A DNA stretch of 64,000 nucleotides. Source: Caballeronia turbans. GTDB taxonomy: Bacteria; Pseudomonadota; Gammaproteobacteria; Burkholderiales; Burkholderiaceae. The notes under the pieces were generated by a model that was given only the letters and a program-made list of their open reading frames with translations, did no database searches and was not told the DNA's origin. Position numbers and translations under genes: made by a program. Where the stretch lies: contig FCOD02000007.1 in NCBI GenBank assembly GCA_001544655.2, forward strand, positions 62,001 through 126,000, read 5' to 3'. Shown piece after piece: positions 1 to 9,678 of the stretch; the first letter of the stretch is position 1; the number at the start of each line of letters is the position of its first letter.

Positions 1-34
1 CGCGCCGAGATCGCGCGCTGCATCGAGCGTCCCC

Positions 35-1282
35 CTACGAAACGCTGCCTAGCCGGTTTCGTGTATTGCCCGATTCGACGATCAGTTCGTTTAACTGAGT
101 GATGCTGGCGGGCTTGACCAGGTGATGATCGAAGCCCGCCTGTCTCGCGCGCTCGAAATGCTCCTCCCCCGCGTATCCACTATGCGCGATCAGCATGGTG
201 TCTGCAAAATCGGGCGTCGCGCGCAGCCGGCGAGCCACTTCGTAGCCGTCCATGTCCGGCAACCCGATATCGAGTAGGACGATGTCAGGACGAAAGTCCT
301 TCGCGCGCAGCAAGGCAGTTGGGCCGTCCTGCACGACCTGGACTTCGTGCCCGTCCAGCTTGAGCAGCATGGCGGTGCTTTCGGCTGCGTCTGCATTGTC
401 ATCCACAATAAGGATCCGTCGAGGGCGCGTCGGTTGTGCGCGAATCGGCAGGGCGACTGCAGGGGAATGCTCCACCTCGATGTCTTCTGCGGGAAGCGCT
501 GGAAGTCGAACAACGAACTGGCTGCCGCGTCCCAGCCCTTCGCTCGAGGCGCGTACGGTTCCGTGATGCAGATGAACGAGTCGCTGCACGAGGGCAAGGC
601 CGAGACCCAGCCCGGCAGACTTACGGTCAAGCGAGCGTTCCGCCTGGACAAAGACAGTGAAGATCGTTGGCAAAAAGTCCGCCGCCATGCCGATACCGTT
701 GTCTTGGACTGTCAGCGTTGCCTGACCGTCGTCGCGCGTAAGGGACACAGCAATTTCTCCGCCAGGCAAGGTGTATTTGATCGCATTGCCAAGCAGGTTG
801 ACGACAATCTGTTCGAGCCGCATCGAGTCCCCTTCGACCATCAGTGATTCAGCCGGTAAGGCAAGTGACAGCCGGTGCCGGCGTGCGTCGCTTTCTGTGC
901 GGATGGTGGCCACGCCGTGGCGCACGATCTGCACCAGATCGACGGGCTCGACTTTGAGCTTGATGATGCCGCGTGTAATGCGCGATACGTCCAGAAGGTC
1001 GTCGACCAAGCCGATTTCGTGCTTCAACTGCCGCTTTGCAGAATCGCGGGCGCGTTGCTCAGTGTCGGCGTCGACGTCCATCCGCTCCCATATCGCAAGC
1101 CCGTTGCTGATCGCCGCGAGGGGGTTGCGCAGTTCGTGCGCCAGCATCGCAAGGAATTCGTCTTTCTGATGGTCGGCCGCTTCCAGTCGGTCAACCAACC
1201 GCTGATGTTGCGTAATGTCTTCAATGGTGAGCACGATCAGTTCATGCACTCGTCCGACCACGCGGGCAGCATTGAGCCGCAT
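35..1282 (-). CDS. Histidine kinase-receiver half of a frameshifted CheB-CheR-PAS-HK-REC protein
   Basis: Encodes the kinase and receiver output of a multidomain signalling protein. Visible are a HisKA box (AHELRNPLAAI, about residue 50, phospho-acceptor His), the HATPase N box (NLLGNAIKYT), G1 (DNGIGM) and G2 (GLGLGLALV), then a receiver domain from about residue 290 with acidic pair IVDDN, phospho-Asp in LLDIGLPDMDG and Lys in LVKPAS. There is no sensory N-terminus of its own. The first residues (MRLNAARV) continue the PAS domain of the upstream gene in another frame, and the two overlap by 46 bases. I read this as the 3' part of one gene split by a one-base deletion in the C-run at 1291-1293, not as an independent gene. 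Translation from the internal ATG is possible but unproven. Confidence 0.85.
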   Translation of the reverse strand: MRLNAARVVGRVHELIVLTIEDITQHQRLVDRLEAADHQKDEFLAMLAHELRNPLAAISNGLAIWERMDVDADTEQRARDSAKRQLKHEIGLVDDLLDVSRITRGIIKLKVEPVDLVQIVRHGVATIRTESDARRHRLSLALPAESLMVEGDSMRLEQIVVNLLGNAIKYTLPGGEIAVSLTRDDGQATLTVQDNGIGMAADFLPTIFTVFVQAERSLDRKSAGLGLGLALVQRLVHLHHGTVRASSEGLGRGSQFVVRLPALPAEDIEVEHSPAVALPIRAQPTRPRRILIVDDNADAAESTAMLLKLDGHEVQVVQDGPTALLRAKDFRPDIVLLDIGLPDMDGYEVARRLRATPDFADTMLIAHSGYAGEEHFERARQAGFDHHLVKPASITQLNELIVESGNTRNRLGSVS

Positions 1283-3837
1283 CGTGCGGACCCAATTTCC
1301 TCAAATACATGCGTAATCACGAAGTCGCGAACGATGGCTTTTCGCGGGAGAATATTTTCGAGCAACTCGCGTAGGCCCGGGATATCCCACTGTCCATTTC
1401 CCAACAAATAGAGCATCGCACCGATCGTGGTATCGGACGTCGTCCGGAAGGTTTCGTAGAACGCGCGATTAGCCCGCGTAACGCGCAGGTCTGGCTCCAG
1501 CACCAGCAGCGGGTCGGACATCGTGTCGATGATCGCGTCGGCATAGTCACGTGCTCGCACCACATCGTCGTGAGTCGTCTTGAGTTCCTGATTGCGATAG
1601 CGCAGCTCATCGTTGGTCGTCGAGAGTTCTTCGTTCAGTGACTGCAACTCCTCTTTCGCCGCTTCGAGCTCTTCATTGGTGCTCTGGAATTCTTCGTTAC
1701 TTGATAGCAGTTCTTCTTCGCTTGACTTGAGCTCTTCGCGTGCGCTTTCGTGTTCCGCGAGCATGGTTCGAAGCTGCGTTCGCATGGCGCCGACCTCGGC
1801 GTTCAGTCGGACGATCTCTTCGTCTTTCGGATCCGCGCCCTGTGAGACGACCTTGCGCCCCAGACGTTGGCGCAACGTCTGCAACATCAGGGACTTCAAC
1901 GGCTCATCCTTTTGCGTCGACAGGGTATCCGAACTCTTCAGGCTGCCTTCAAAAAACGTCAAAAACCAGCGGCCCGCCGCTTCGGCGGTCTGGACCGGAT
2001 GAACCTCGAGGCTGGCGGTCACCAACCCGCTAGTACGCGCGGTTTTCAGATCGGCCTTACGAACGACAACACCCTCCTGCCGCGCCTGCCTGATCGCGTC
2101 GTTGAGAGCAGGAAAGATTTCGGGCTTCGCCAGTCGCTGAAGATTGGTGATCGGCGGACCGCTCGGGTTGGTCAGATAGGCGGAGGTGTCCCCTCGAAAC
2201 TCGATGACGTTCAGATCATCGTCACATAGTACGGACGGCGGGACATAGCGGGCGAGAGAGAGACGATCGACTTCGGCGCGAAGTAATGATGCGTCGACGG
2301 GTTCCGACTCATCGCTGGAGACGTTAGGAGAACGGACGGCGGTCGAAGGAACCAGTCGCGGCGCAAGGCGCATCTCGGCAGGCGAACTCATGCGGGGCTT
2401 CTTGCTATACACCTTGCTGCGCTTGTTCTCGACGACGCCAAAGAGTTCGGAGAAGGCGCCGACCGTCTCGGATGGGCCCAGCATCAGTACACCATCCGGT
2501 TTTAGCGCGTAGTGAAAGAGCGGCATTACACTGCGTTGGGCGGGCGCACTCAGGTAGATCAACAAATTTCGGCAGCTGATCAGGTTCATCCGCGAAAACG
2601 GCGGGTCGCTCACCACGTCGTGGCGTGCGAACGTGCAGAGATCTCTGACAGCTTTGTCAACGCAGTAGTATTTGCCATCGCGTACAAAGAACCGCTCCAG
2701 GCGTTCGGGCGACACATTTCGCGCGATGTTCTCGATGTACCGGCCGGCGCGCGCCGTGTCCAGCGGTCCAGGGCTGATGTCGGTGCCGAAGATTTGGACT
2801 GACGGAACCTGCGCGCGCTGACTAAGGTATTCAAGTAGACAAATGGCAATGGAATAGACTTCCTCGCCGGTCGCGCACCCTGGCACCCAGATCCGCAGTG
2901 TCTTGCCTGCGTCATCACCCATGAGGCGGGGGAAAACAGTCTGGGTCAACACCTCGAACGTCTCGGGATCGCGGAAGAATTCGGTAACCTGGACCAGCAG
3001 GTCGCGTCCCAATGCGAGGGTTTCCGCAGGCTCCGATTCGAGCACGTTGACGTATTGTGCTGTGGAGGTCAGTTGCCGCAATGCCATGCGACGCGACAGC
3101 CGGCGCTGGATCGTACCGGGTTTGTAGTGCGTAAAGTCGATATTGCAGGCGTTCTGGAGCAGACGGAAAATAGCTTGGAAACTGGTTTCAGCCGATTCAA
3201 TCGCATCGGGTTTCGCGCCTGCCACTGACCCCAGGTGAGGATGTCGCGCTATGCGGATTATTTCCTTTGCGATTTCATGCGGTGCGAGCACCCGATCGAC
3301 GCATCCGAGCCCGATTGCCGCATGCGGCATACTGTTAAAAAGTGCCGACGCGTCCTGAGCGAACGTGAAACCTCCCTGAACTTGAACCGCCTGAAGACCC
3401 AGCGCACCATCCGAGCCGCTCCCGGAGAGAATCACGCCAATGGCGTTGGCGCCCTGGTCCTTGGCGAGCGATTCGAGCAGGTCGTCCACCGGCATCGGTG
3501 GTCCGAGCGACTCGTCGCGGGGTTGAAGCCGGATGCGGCGATCGACCACGAGCATTCGTTTGTTCGCGGGGATCGTGTACAGATGGTCTGCCTCGATAAT
3601 CATGTCGTCGGCGGCTTCCTGCACCCGCGTGGCCATGCGCTTGGCAAGAATTTCCGCGAGCAGGCTCTGGCGGGACGGATCGAGATGCTGCACTACGAGA
3701 AATGCCATGCCGCTCACAGCCGGAATTTCCGACATCAACTCGGAAATTGCCTCGAGACCGCCAGCAGAAGCGCCAATACCGACTACTGGAAAACCCGGCG
3801 ATGCCGGCTCGGTCCTCATCGTTGCGGGGTCGGTCAC
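1237..3837 (-). CDS. CheB-CheR-coiled coil-PAS protein, 5' part of the frameshifted signalling gene
   Basis: Chemotaxis-like methylesterase/methyltransferase fusion. The CheB-type domain (about residues 15-200) keeps the catalytic Ser (GIGASAGG), His (VVQHLDPS) and Asp (SGSGSDGALG). The CheR domain (about 215-480) has the SAM loop VPGCATGEEVYS and the CRNLLIYL motif. A long heptad-rich coiled coil rich in EEL/NEEL (about 660-750) follows, then a PAS domain cut off at residue 850 or so. The end of this frame (after FEEIG) is out-of-frame sequence; the PAS should continue into the kinase half at 35-1282. The start is GTG at 3837 with GGGA six bases upstream; an ATG at 3819 and an upstream in-frame start near 3906 are alternatives. 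Such fusions usually signal through the C-terminal kinase and receiver, so the lesion would uncouple input from output. Confidence 0.85.
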   Translation of the reverse strand: MTDPATMRTEPASPGFPVVGIGASAGGLEAISELMSEIPAVSGMAFLVVQHLDPSRQSLLAEILAKRMATRVQEAADDMIIEADHLYTIPANKRMLVVDRRIRLQPRDESLGPPMPVDDLLESLAKDQGANAIGVILSGSGSDGALGLQAVQVQGGFTFAQDASALFNSMPHAAIGLGCVDRVLAPHEIAKEIIRIARHPHLGSVAGAKPDAIESAETSFQAIFRLLQNACNIDFTHYKPGTIQRRLSRRMALRQLTSTAQYVNVLESEPAETLALGRDLLVQVTEFFRDPETFEVLTQTVFPRLMGDDAGKTLRIWVPGCATGEEVYSIAICLLEYLSQRAQVPSVQIFGTDISPGPLDTARAGRYIENIARNVSPERLERFFVRDGKYYCVDKAVRDLCTFARHDVVSDPPFSRMNLISCRNLLIYLSAPAQRSVMPLFHYALKPDGVLMLGPSETVGAFSELFGVVENKRSKVYSKKPRMSSPAEMRLAPRLVPSTAVRSPNVSSDESEPVDASLLRAEVDRLSLARYVPPSVLCDDDLNVIEFRGDTSAYLTNPSGPPITNLQRLAKPEIFPALNDAIRQARQEGVVVRKADLKTARTSGLVTASLEVHPVQTAEAAGRWFLTFFEGSLKSSDTLSTQKDEPLKSLMLQTLRQRLGRKVVSQGADPKDEEIVRLNAEVGAMRTQLRTMLAEHESAREELKSSEEELLSSNEEFQSTNEELEAAKEELQSLNEELSTTNDELRYRNQELKTTHDDVVRARDYADAIIDTMSDPLLVLEPDLRVTRANRAFYETFRTTSDTTIGAMLYLLGNGQWDIPGLRELLENILPRKAIVRDFVITHVFEEIGSARCGSMLPAWSDECMN

Positions 3838-4329
3838 ATCATCTCCCGTATGGCAAAAAACCGCCGGTCGGTCACCTGCGTCTCGACGCACCAGTAGGCC
3901 CCACATGCGCGCTTTCTAGTCGCACCTCAAGGAGGGGTCCTTGCGGCTAACCGATAGCGCCTGACGCATGCCGCTGCACCCGTCCCGCGGTCTGCTCCGC
4001 CCCGTTCATCGATCTTGCCCGGCACTCTCGAACGATTCCGACAGTCGGCAAGTCGCTCGACGTTTTGCGCTAGCAGCAATGGGCGCGGCGTAAGCACCCG
4101 GTGGTCGATTCGGTCATATCGCCGCTGCGGTCCACGTTTTCACGGTCCGTAAGGTTCAGCAAAGTCGATACCGCATCGCCGCAGCGCTTATCGTTACAAC
4201 TGCAAGGTTAGTCTAATCGAAGCGATTAATTAGCGTTGCCGGCTGTATCGACACACCGCGACGGCCGCCGCGCCCAGTGCCGACGTCAGGCGCCTTTATT
4301 GCTCTACGTATATGACTGGCGGAGGGCCC
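3838..4329. promoter_or_regulatory. Divergent intergenic region between two chemotaxis-type genes
   Basis: About 490 bases with no convincing coding sequence, between the minus-strand CheB-CheR gene and the plus-strand CheB gene. Both promoters must lie here. The segment around 4180-4230 is less GC-rich than its surroundings, but I could not assign -35/-10 boxes or an operator with confidence. Confidence 0.4.
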
Positions 4330-5360
4330 GTGAAAAAGCGTGACATTATCGTCGTGGCGACTTCGACTGGTGGGCGTGCCGCGCTTAACACGCTTGTATC
4401 GGCATGGCCAGCCGATCTTCCGGCGTCCGTATTCGTGGTGATGCACGTCGGCGCTCAGCCCAGCATCCTCCCGGAGATACTGCAAAGATCCTGCGCTCTA
4501 CGCGTTCAACACGCGGAGAACGAACAGGAGTTCCAAGATTCCGTCGTGTACGTCGCCCCGCCGGACCGCCACTTGATCGTTCAGGACGGAAAACGCTTCT
4601 TATCGCCGGTCCAAAGGAAAATTTCGCTCGTCCAGCAGCCGACCCGTTGTTTCGATCGGCTGCGGTCAACTATGGTGCACGCGTCATCGGGATCATCCTC
4701 ACGGCTCATCTGGATGACGGCGCGGCGGGCCTCAAGGCGGTGGATGCGTGCGGCGGCTTCGTTGCAGTACAGGACCCGGCAGAGTCTCCGGCGCCAGGCA
4801 TGCCGTTAAACGCACTGCGCGCGGTCAAACCCGATGTCGTTGCTTCCGTCGCGGAACTCTCCTTGTTCGTCATGACATTGCTGGACCAACCTGTCGTCGA
4901 GAAGCCCGAAGCATCGAACATTCAGCGGGTCGCCGCTATCGAAACTCAAATCGCGTCGACGGGCAGGTCGAGCGTTGACATCATCGAATCGATCGGTTCC
5001 CGCAGTCCGTTGACTTGCCCCGAATGCGGTGGCGTCGTGTGGCGCATTGGTGACAGCGCACCGCTTCGCTACAGGTGTCACACCGGCCACGCCTTTTCAG
5101 GGCGCTCGCTCGAAGAGGTCCAGCGGCAACAGACCGAGAATGCGCTGTGGTCTGTCGTTCGGGGCCTGCAGGAGCGCTTGACGCTCGCGAAGCAGCAGTT
5201 GGTCAATCTCGACGATGCTTCAGAGCAGGAAGCGATCAGCGCGCGAATCGAGAGCCTCGTTGTGGCCGAAGAGGCCGCGTACGGCTTGCTGCGCGACACC
5301 GTACATGGCGTGTGTGATCAACGTTTCACCGACAGATCGAGTCCATGCATCGGTTCTTAA
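4330..5360 (+). pseudogene. CheB-like methylesterase with C-terminal zinc ribbon, frameshifted
   Basis: CheB-type protein-glutamate methylesterase without a receiver domain. The first frame (GTG at 4330, preceded by GGAGGG) carries the catalytic Ser loop VATSTGG and the His motif VMHVG. Near 4596-4602 the homology jumps to the next frame, which continues IAGPKENFARPAADPLFR, then the Asp motif (TAHLDDGAAGLKA) and MPLNAL. The C-terminal extension holds a CPECGG...CHTGHAF zinc-ribbon-like motif and a helical tail. The span is 1031 bases, one short of 344 codons, consistent with loss of a single base. It is divergent from the CheB-CheR gene, which is broken in the same way, so sequencing error must be considered for both. 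Confidence 0.8.
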
Positions 5361-5647
5361 GTTAAAAAGTTATCCTCAGTAGACGACGGCTCTAAATAAG
5401 GAGTGGATGCCCCTGAACATATTGCGCCGCTCGGAAGGCAGCACTGACGCCCTGCACCAATCCCACTCCCTCCGATGTATCACGGCCATCCACACTGCGG
5501 TGTTGAGTTCAATCGCAGACGATACCCGTGCACCTGGCGGACTTTCTGATTCTCTCCACAGCAATGCCGACACTGGAGCGGAGGTCTTTCGACCCTCCAT
5601 GAAGGATGGCTACTTATCGAAATCGATCCACTCAAACTGGAGGTTCC
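5361..5647. other. Intergenic region without a supported gene
   Basis: A short reading frame starting near 5407 has no clear ribosome binding site and low-complexity composition; I do not support it as a gene. Nothing else was recognised. Confidence 0.3.
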
Positions 5648-6496
5648 ATGTCTGACACAGAAGCGGGTTCCAATTCGCCTCAACTTAATAAAGGTGAGCA
5701 AGAACAGGCTGCCGACCACTCGACGCCTGCCGCGCTCGTCATCCACGAAATAGTGCGGGAAGAGGGCGAGGCAGCCATGGAACGCACGGTTTCCGCGCTT
5801 ACATGGTCGGCGCTCGCGGCGGGTCTGTCGATGGGTTTTTCATTCCTGATGCAGGCGGTCCTTGATGGTGAACTGCCCGACAGTGAGTGGCGGCCGCTTG
5901 TTTCGAGCTTCGGTTACACCATCGGTTTTGTGATCGTCATTCTCGGTCGGCAACAGCTGTTTACGGAGAGCACGCTCAGCGTTGTGCTTCCAGTGCTGAC
6001 GCGCCGTGATCTGAAAACAGTCGTGAAGGCGCTTCGCCTCTGGGGGATCGTACTAACGTGGAACCTGATTGAAACAGCCTGCTTCGCGGCGATGCTCCAG
6101 TTGCCTGGTGTATTTTCCACGGACGTTCAAGCATCACTCGATCGCGTCGCCGAAGCGCCGTTCTCTGGCAGCTTCGGCGTGACCGTCGTGCGGGCAGTGC
6201 TGGCGGGCTGGCTGATCGCGCTCATGGTATGGCTATTACCCAGCGCGCGCTCAGCGCGGCTTTTGACCGTCTTGTTGATCACCTATGTGGTTGCCGCCTG
6301 CAATTTGTCCCATGTAATTGCCGGATCGGTGGAGGGCCTCTATGCCGTCTTCAGCGGCGCTGTCGGCCTCGGCGACTACTTCTTTGTCTTCCTCATTCCG
6401 ACTTTGATCGGTAATGTAATTGGAGGCATATCGCTCGTTGCGCTCATCAACCACGCAGCGATCGCGCCGGAAATTACGGGCGGTGATGCAACCTAG
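5648..6496 (+). CDS. Formate/nitrite transporter (FNT) family channel protein
   Basis: Integral membrane protein of about 282 residues, in the size range of FNT channels, which move small monovalent anions such as formate, nitrite or hydrosulfide across the inner membrane. A hydrophilic N-terminal tail (about 55 residues) precedes roughly six hydrophobic segments. FNT-like features include SALTWSALAAGLSMGFSF in the first helix and the GRQQLFTESTL loop followed by a NLIET segment, as in the YfdC-like branch. ATG at 5648 is chosen because GGAGG lies six bases upstream; an upstream in-frame start at 5606 lacks this. It stands alone between the CheB gene and the convergent methyltransferase. The substrate cannot be read from sequence. 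Confidence 0.85.
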   Translation: MSDTEAGSNSPQLNKGEQEQAADHSTPAALVIHEIVREEGEAAMERTVSALTWSALAAGLSMGFSFLMQAVLDGELPDSEWRPLVSSFGYTIGFVIVILGRQQLFTESTLSVVLPVLTRRDLKTVVKALRLWGIVLTWNLIETACFAAMLQLPGVFSTDVQASLDRVAEAPFSGSFGVTVVRAVLAGWLIALMVWLLPSARSARLLTVLLITYVVAACNLSHVIAGSVEGLYAVFSGAVGLGDYFFVFLIPTLIGNVIGGISLVALINHAAIAPEITGGDAT

Positions 6497-6608
6497 GCTG
6501 GGCAAACCTCCGCGCCATGTGTGCCGACGCAAGTGTTCTGCTAAAAAAGGCAAGAGCGATTCAACGTCAGCGCACGCAAGCGGCCGACCTTGCGACGGCC
6601 CATTGCTC

Positions 6609-7238
6609 TCAGCCCTGTACTGCCGGCGCAATACTTGCGCGCGTGGAAGGCGGTGTTCGAAGCGCGAGTGTGAGTATCCTGGCCGGAGGGAGATTCAGCC
6701 ACGTGACCTCGGACGACAACTCGACGAATTCATGGCTGAGATGTCTTGGTGGACCGTACAGCGCATAAGTGAACTGAATCAACAGCGTCCCGGTCGGAAG
6801 TACGCTGCACCAGTGCGCGACCATTGAACGCGATTCGGCGTAAGGCAACGAACGAAGTGGCACGCTGGACACGACGGCGTCGATCCGACCAGGGTCCGTC
6901 AAAAAGCTCGAGAGGTTTCGTGCATCGCCTTCGATGATTCGAAGCTGCGGGAATCGTGCCCGTAAATGGGCGGCAAGGGCCGGCGCGCGCTCGACGACAA
7001 GCAGGCGTTCTGGGCGGACACCGCGATCGAGCAAGGCCTGGGTCACTGCGCCCGTGCCGGCGCCTAGTTCCACGACAGGGCCGGTGCCGGCAAGCGGCAC
7101 CGGCCGTGCCATTGCTTCCGCGAGACGTCGTGAACTTGGAAAGATCGCGCCAGCTGACCAAGGGTGCAGTAAGGCCTCCCTGAAAAAAACCAGGTGGCGG
7201 CGCAGAAAAGTCCAGTTTGAAAAGGCAAAATTTCTCAT
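6609..7238 (-). CDS. PmtA-like SAM-dependent methyltransferase
   Basis: Rossmann-fold class I methyltransferase of 209 residues. Motif I is VVELGAGTGAVTQALL (about residue 54), the acidic end of strand 2 is LLVVERAP, and IIEGDARNL and DAVVSSVPL match the later motifs. The N-terminal stretch (FLRRHLVFFREALLHPWSAGAIFPSS) resembles phospholipid N-methyltransferases and rRNA-dimethylase-like proteins of the PmtA group, which methylate phosphatidylethanolamine. The in vivo substrate is inferred, not shown. It is convergent with the FNT gene and divergent from the membrane protein at 7567. Confidence 0.75.
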   Translation of the reverse strand: MRNFAFSNWTFLRRHLVFFREALLHPWSAGAIFPSSRRLAEAMARPVPLAGTGPVVELGAGTGAVTQALLDRGVRPERLLVVERAPALAAHLRARFPQLRIIEGDARNLSSFLTDPGRIDAVVSSVPLRSLPYAESRSMVAHWCSVLPTGTLLIQFTYALYGPPRHLSHEFVELSSEVTWLNLPPARILTLALRTPPSTRASIAPAVQG

Positions 7239-7566
7239 TCTTTGACGCCGCTATGATTGGTCGAGCCCCTTTGACGTGCGTATGTGATGTTTGTTTAACG
7301 CGAGCATATGAGGTGCCTGAGGGTTTCTGCTTGCGTTCGGTGCGTCCGACCATCGGGCAGCGTCGCGGGAATAGCGATTGCGCGCGAAGAAAATGGCGCA
7401 TGGGCAGACCTACGTCATCCGATGGAACGACGCGTGATAACGCATACGTTGCCTCTTCCGACGGTGCCGCCATGTCCAAGACGTTGGGCGACAAGAAGGA
7501 CGGTGTGTCAGGGTCGTCCTCAAACCGAAAGTCATGCAGTGTTGACAATCAAGGTCAGGTGAATCC
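7239..7566. promoter_or_regulatory. Divergent intergenic region
   Basis: About 330 bases between the methyltransferase and the plus-strand membrane protein. Overlapping reading frames here look like composition artefacts. It should contain both promoters, but no clear boxes were found. Confidence 0.3.
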
Positions 7567-8157
7567 ATGAACCCTCGTAGCGATCCCGCACGAAGTGCAC
7601 TTCTTTCCGCATCCGAGACGCGCTCGCTCGCACGCGGGCTCGGGTGGTACAGCCTGGCGTTAGGCGCCGCCGAACTGCTTGCGCCGAGAACGGTTGCGCG
7701 CGCGGCGGGACTCGAAGGCAGCAGCCGGGCGCTCGTGCGTCTCTATGGACTTCGTGAGATCGCTTGCGGAATCGGCATTTTGATGTCGCGCAATCCTGCG
7801 CCGTATGTGTGGGCGCGCGTCGGTGGCGACGTCCTTGATCTCGCCACAGTCGCCTCGCAGTCCGATGGCGTTGCGTCGGAGGGCCGGGGGCGCGCCATCG
7901 GCGCGGTCACGAATCTCCTGGCCGTGACAGCGCTCGATGTATATACGGGCGTCACACTGTCCGCCGACAGATCAGCTGATGCCGCAGAGGCGGACACCGA
8001 GCGCTATGTGACGCTATACAGTATGCGCACCGGATTCCCGCGGTCGGCCGAGGAGATGCGCGGTGCGGCGCGCGACTTCGAGGTGCCGGCCGATATGCGC
8101 ACGCCCGAGGCTCTGCGCCCATGGATAAACGGCGAGGCGGACGTGAAGTCGCGTTAG
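7567..8157 (+). CDS. Conserved membrane-associated protein, DUF4267/cyclase-dehydrase N-region-like
   Basis: Protein of 196 residues with a hydrophobic N-terminal half (RGLGWYSLALGAAELLAPRT and LYGLREIACGIGIL) and a polar C-terminal tail. The RGLGWYSLALG...LRE pattern occurs in membrane proteins often linked to cyclase/dehydrase-type proteins in Burkholderiaceae; this is recalled family resemblance only. The start has AGGTG seven bases upstream. A perfect 8-bp stem-loop follows the stop by six bases, suggesting a single-gene transcript. No function is assigned. Confidence 0.6.
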   Translation: MNPRSDPARSALLSASETRSLARGLGWYSLALGAAELLAPRTVARAAGLEGSSRALVRLYGLREIACGIGILMSRNPAPYVWARVGGDVLDLATVASQSDGVASEGRGRAIGAVTNLLAVTALDVYTGVTLSADRSADAAEADTERYVTLYSMRTGFPRSAEEMRGAARDFEVPADMRTPEALRPWINGEADVKSR

Positions 8158-8163
8158 AGGCAT

Positions 8164-8191
8164 CGGCGCCCGATGCGGATGCGGGGCGCCG
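8164..8191 (+). terminator. Stem-loop after the membrane protein gene
   Basis: CGGCGCCC (8164-8171) pairs perfectly with GGGCGCCG (8184-8191) around a 12-base loop, just after the stop codon at 8157. There is no T-run, so it is a candidate rather than a classical rho-independent terminator. Confidence 0.45.
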
Positions 8192-8274
8192 CTGCGGAAA
8201 CGGAACTATAGACTGAAACCCGGCGCTTAAAGGTCTTCCGCGATATTCGATTCAAATGCCAACCCGAGCCCGAT

Positions 8275-9678
8275 ATGAGCCGTCTGGTGGTCGTATCAAA
8301 CCGTACCGCCGATCCTCGCAAAGCTGCGGCAGGAGGCCTCGCGGTCGCCCTGCGGGAAAGCCTCGAACAAACAGGGGGACTCTGGTTCGGCTGGAGCGGC
8401 AAACTCAGCGACACTGTGGAAGGTGACGCTAACGAACAGCACGAGCTCGATGTTCATACGAGCGGCAATGTGACACTGGCGACGCTCGACCTGACCCGTG
8501 CGGATCACGACAGCTACTACTTGGGATACTCCAACGGTGTGCTTTGGCCAGTATGTCACTACCGTCTGGATCTCGCGAAGTTCGACACGCGCTTCGCGCA
8601 AGGTTATCGGCGCGTGAATCAGTTGTTCGGCCGCAAGCTGCTGACATTGTTGAAGCCAGATGACATCGTATGGGTGCATGACTATCATCTGATCCCGCTG
8701 GCCGCCGAATTACGTTCGGCCGGCTGCAAACATCGCATCGGCTTTTTCTTGCACATTCCGATGCCGCCTCCACTGATCATGGCGGCGATCCCCGAGCACG
8801 AATGGCTCATGCGTTCGCTCTTCGCGTACGATCTCGTCGGCTTCCAGGCGCAGTCCGATGTCACGCACTTTTCGCACTATGTCGAATCAGAGGCTCGGGC
8901 CGTTCGCCTGGGTCCAAACCACCTCCGTGCGTTCGATCGCACGCTACAGGTCGGGGCCTACCCGATTGGCATAGACGTCGAGGACTTTGCGCGCCTCGCC
9001 CGGGCCAGGGAAGGGCGCGAGATGTTTGCACGCATGCGTGAGGAATACTCGCGGCGGCGCTTGCTTCTCGGCGTCGATAGACTCGATTACTCGAAGGGAC
9101 TACCGCAAAGGATTCACGCTTTCCGACAACTACTGGAGCGCTATCCGGAAAATCGTGACAGCGCTACGTTGATCCAGATCGCGTCGCCGAGCCGCGAAGA
9201 TGTCGGGGCGTACGACGATCTTCGCCGTGAAATGGACAGCCTGTGCGGCGCAATCAACGGTGACTTTGGAGAACTGGACTGGATGCCGGTCAGGTACATT
9301 CATCGCAATGTGGCTCGCAAACGACTGCCGGGACTCTATCGCGCGAGTCGTGTTGCGCTGGTGACGCCGTTGCGCGACGGCATGAACCTGGTGGCGAAGG
9401 AGTTCATCGCTGCTCAGGATCCGGCTGACCCGGGCATGTTGGTGCTTTCGCGTTTCGCCGGTGCGGCCGAGCAGCTAACCGAGGCGCTGCTCGTCAACCC
9501 CTATGATACGCAGGGCACGGCAGACGCCATTCAACGGGCATTGGTCATGCCGCTCGATGAACGCATCAATCGACATGCGGCGCTTTCGAACCGAGTCCGA
9601 GAGCAGGACGTTCGCTGGTGGTCCGAGACGTTCCTGAAGGCGCTCGCCGAGACAGAGACGGCTTCAGGGAAGAGTTGA
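8275..9678 (+). CDS. otsA: Alpha,alpha-trehalose-phosphate synthase (OtsA)
   Basis: GT20 enzyme that makes trehalose-6-phosphate from UDP-glucose and glucose-6-phosphate in the cytoplasm, the first step of the OtsAB osmoprotectant pathway. Its 467 residues match the family. Visible motifs: VSNRTADP and AAGGLAVAL at the N-terminus (glucose-6-phosphate loop), WVHDYHLIPLA, FFLHIPMPP, VDRLDYSKGLPQR, and the UDP-glucose-binding end LRDGMNLVAKEF. No otsB phosphatase is adjacent, so phosphatase activity must come from elsewhere. The site before the ATG is poor, but the conserved N-terminus begins right at it. With the GH13 enzyme at 41146 it suggests substantial trehalose metabolism. Confidence 0.95.
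   Translation: MSRLVVVSNRTADPRKAAAGGLAVALRESLEQTGGLWFGWSGKLSDTVEGDANEQHELDVHTSGNVTLATLDLTRADHDSYYLGYSNGVLWPVCHYRLDLAKFDTRFAQGYRRVNQLFGRKLLTLLKPDDIVWVHDYHLIPLAAELRSAGCKHRIGFFLHIPMPPPLIMAAIPEHEWLMRSLFAYDLVGFQAQSDVTHFSHYVESEARAVRLGPNHLRAFDRTLQVGAYPIGIDVEDFARLARAREGREMFARMREEYSRRRLLLGVDRLDYSKGLPQRIHAFRQLLERYPENRDSATLIQIASPSREDVGAYDDLRREMDSLCGAINGDFGELDWMPVRYIHRNVARKRLPGLYRASRVALVTPLRDGMNLVAKEFIAAQDPADPGMLVLSRFAGAAEQLTEALLVNPYDTQGTADAIQRALVMPLDERINRHAALSNRVREQDVRWWSETFLKALAETETASGKS

Noticed and set aside
1-34. Sequence before the kinase-receiver stop codon
   Set aside because: Too short to assign to a gene; it may be the end of a neighbour outside the window.
5407-5655. 82-codon frame before the FNT gene
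   Set aside because: No ribosome binding site; it runs into the FNT start in another frame.
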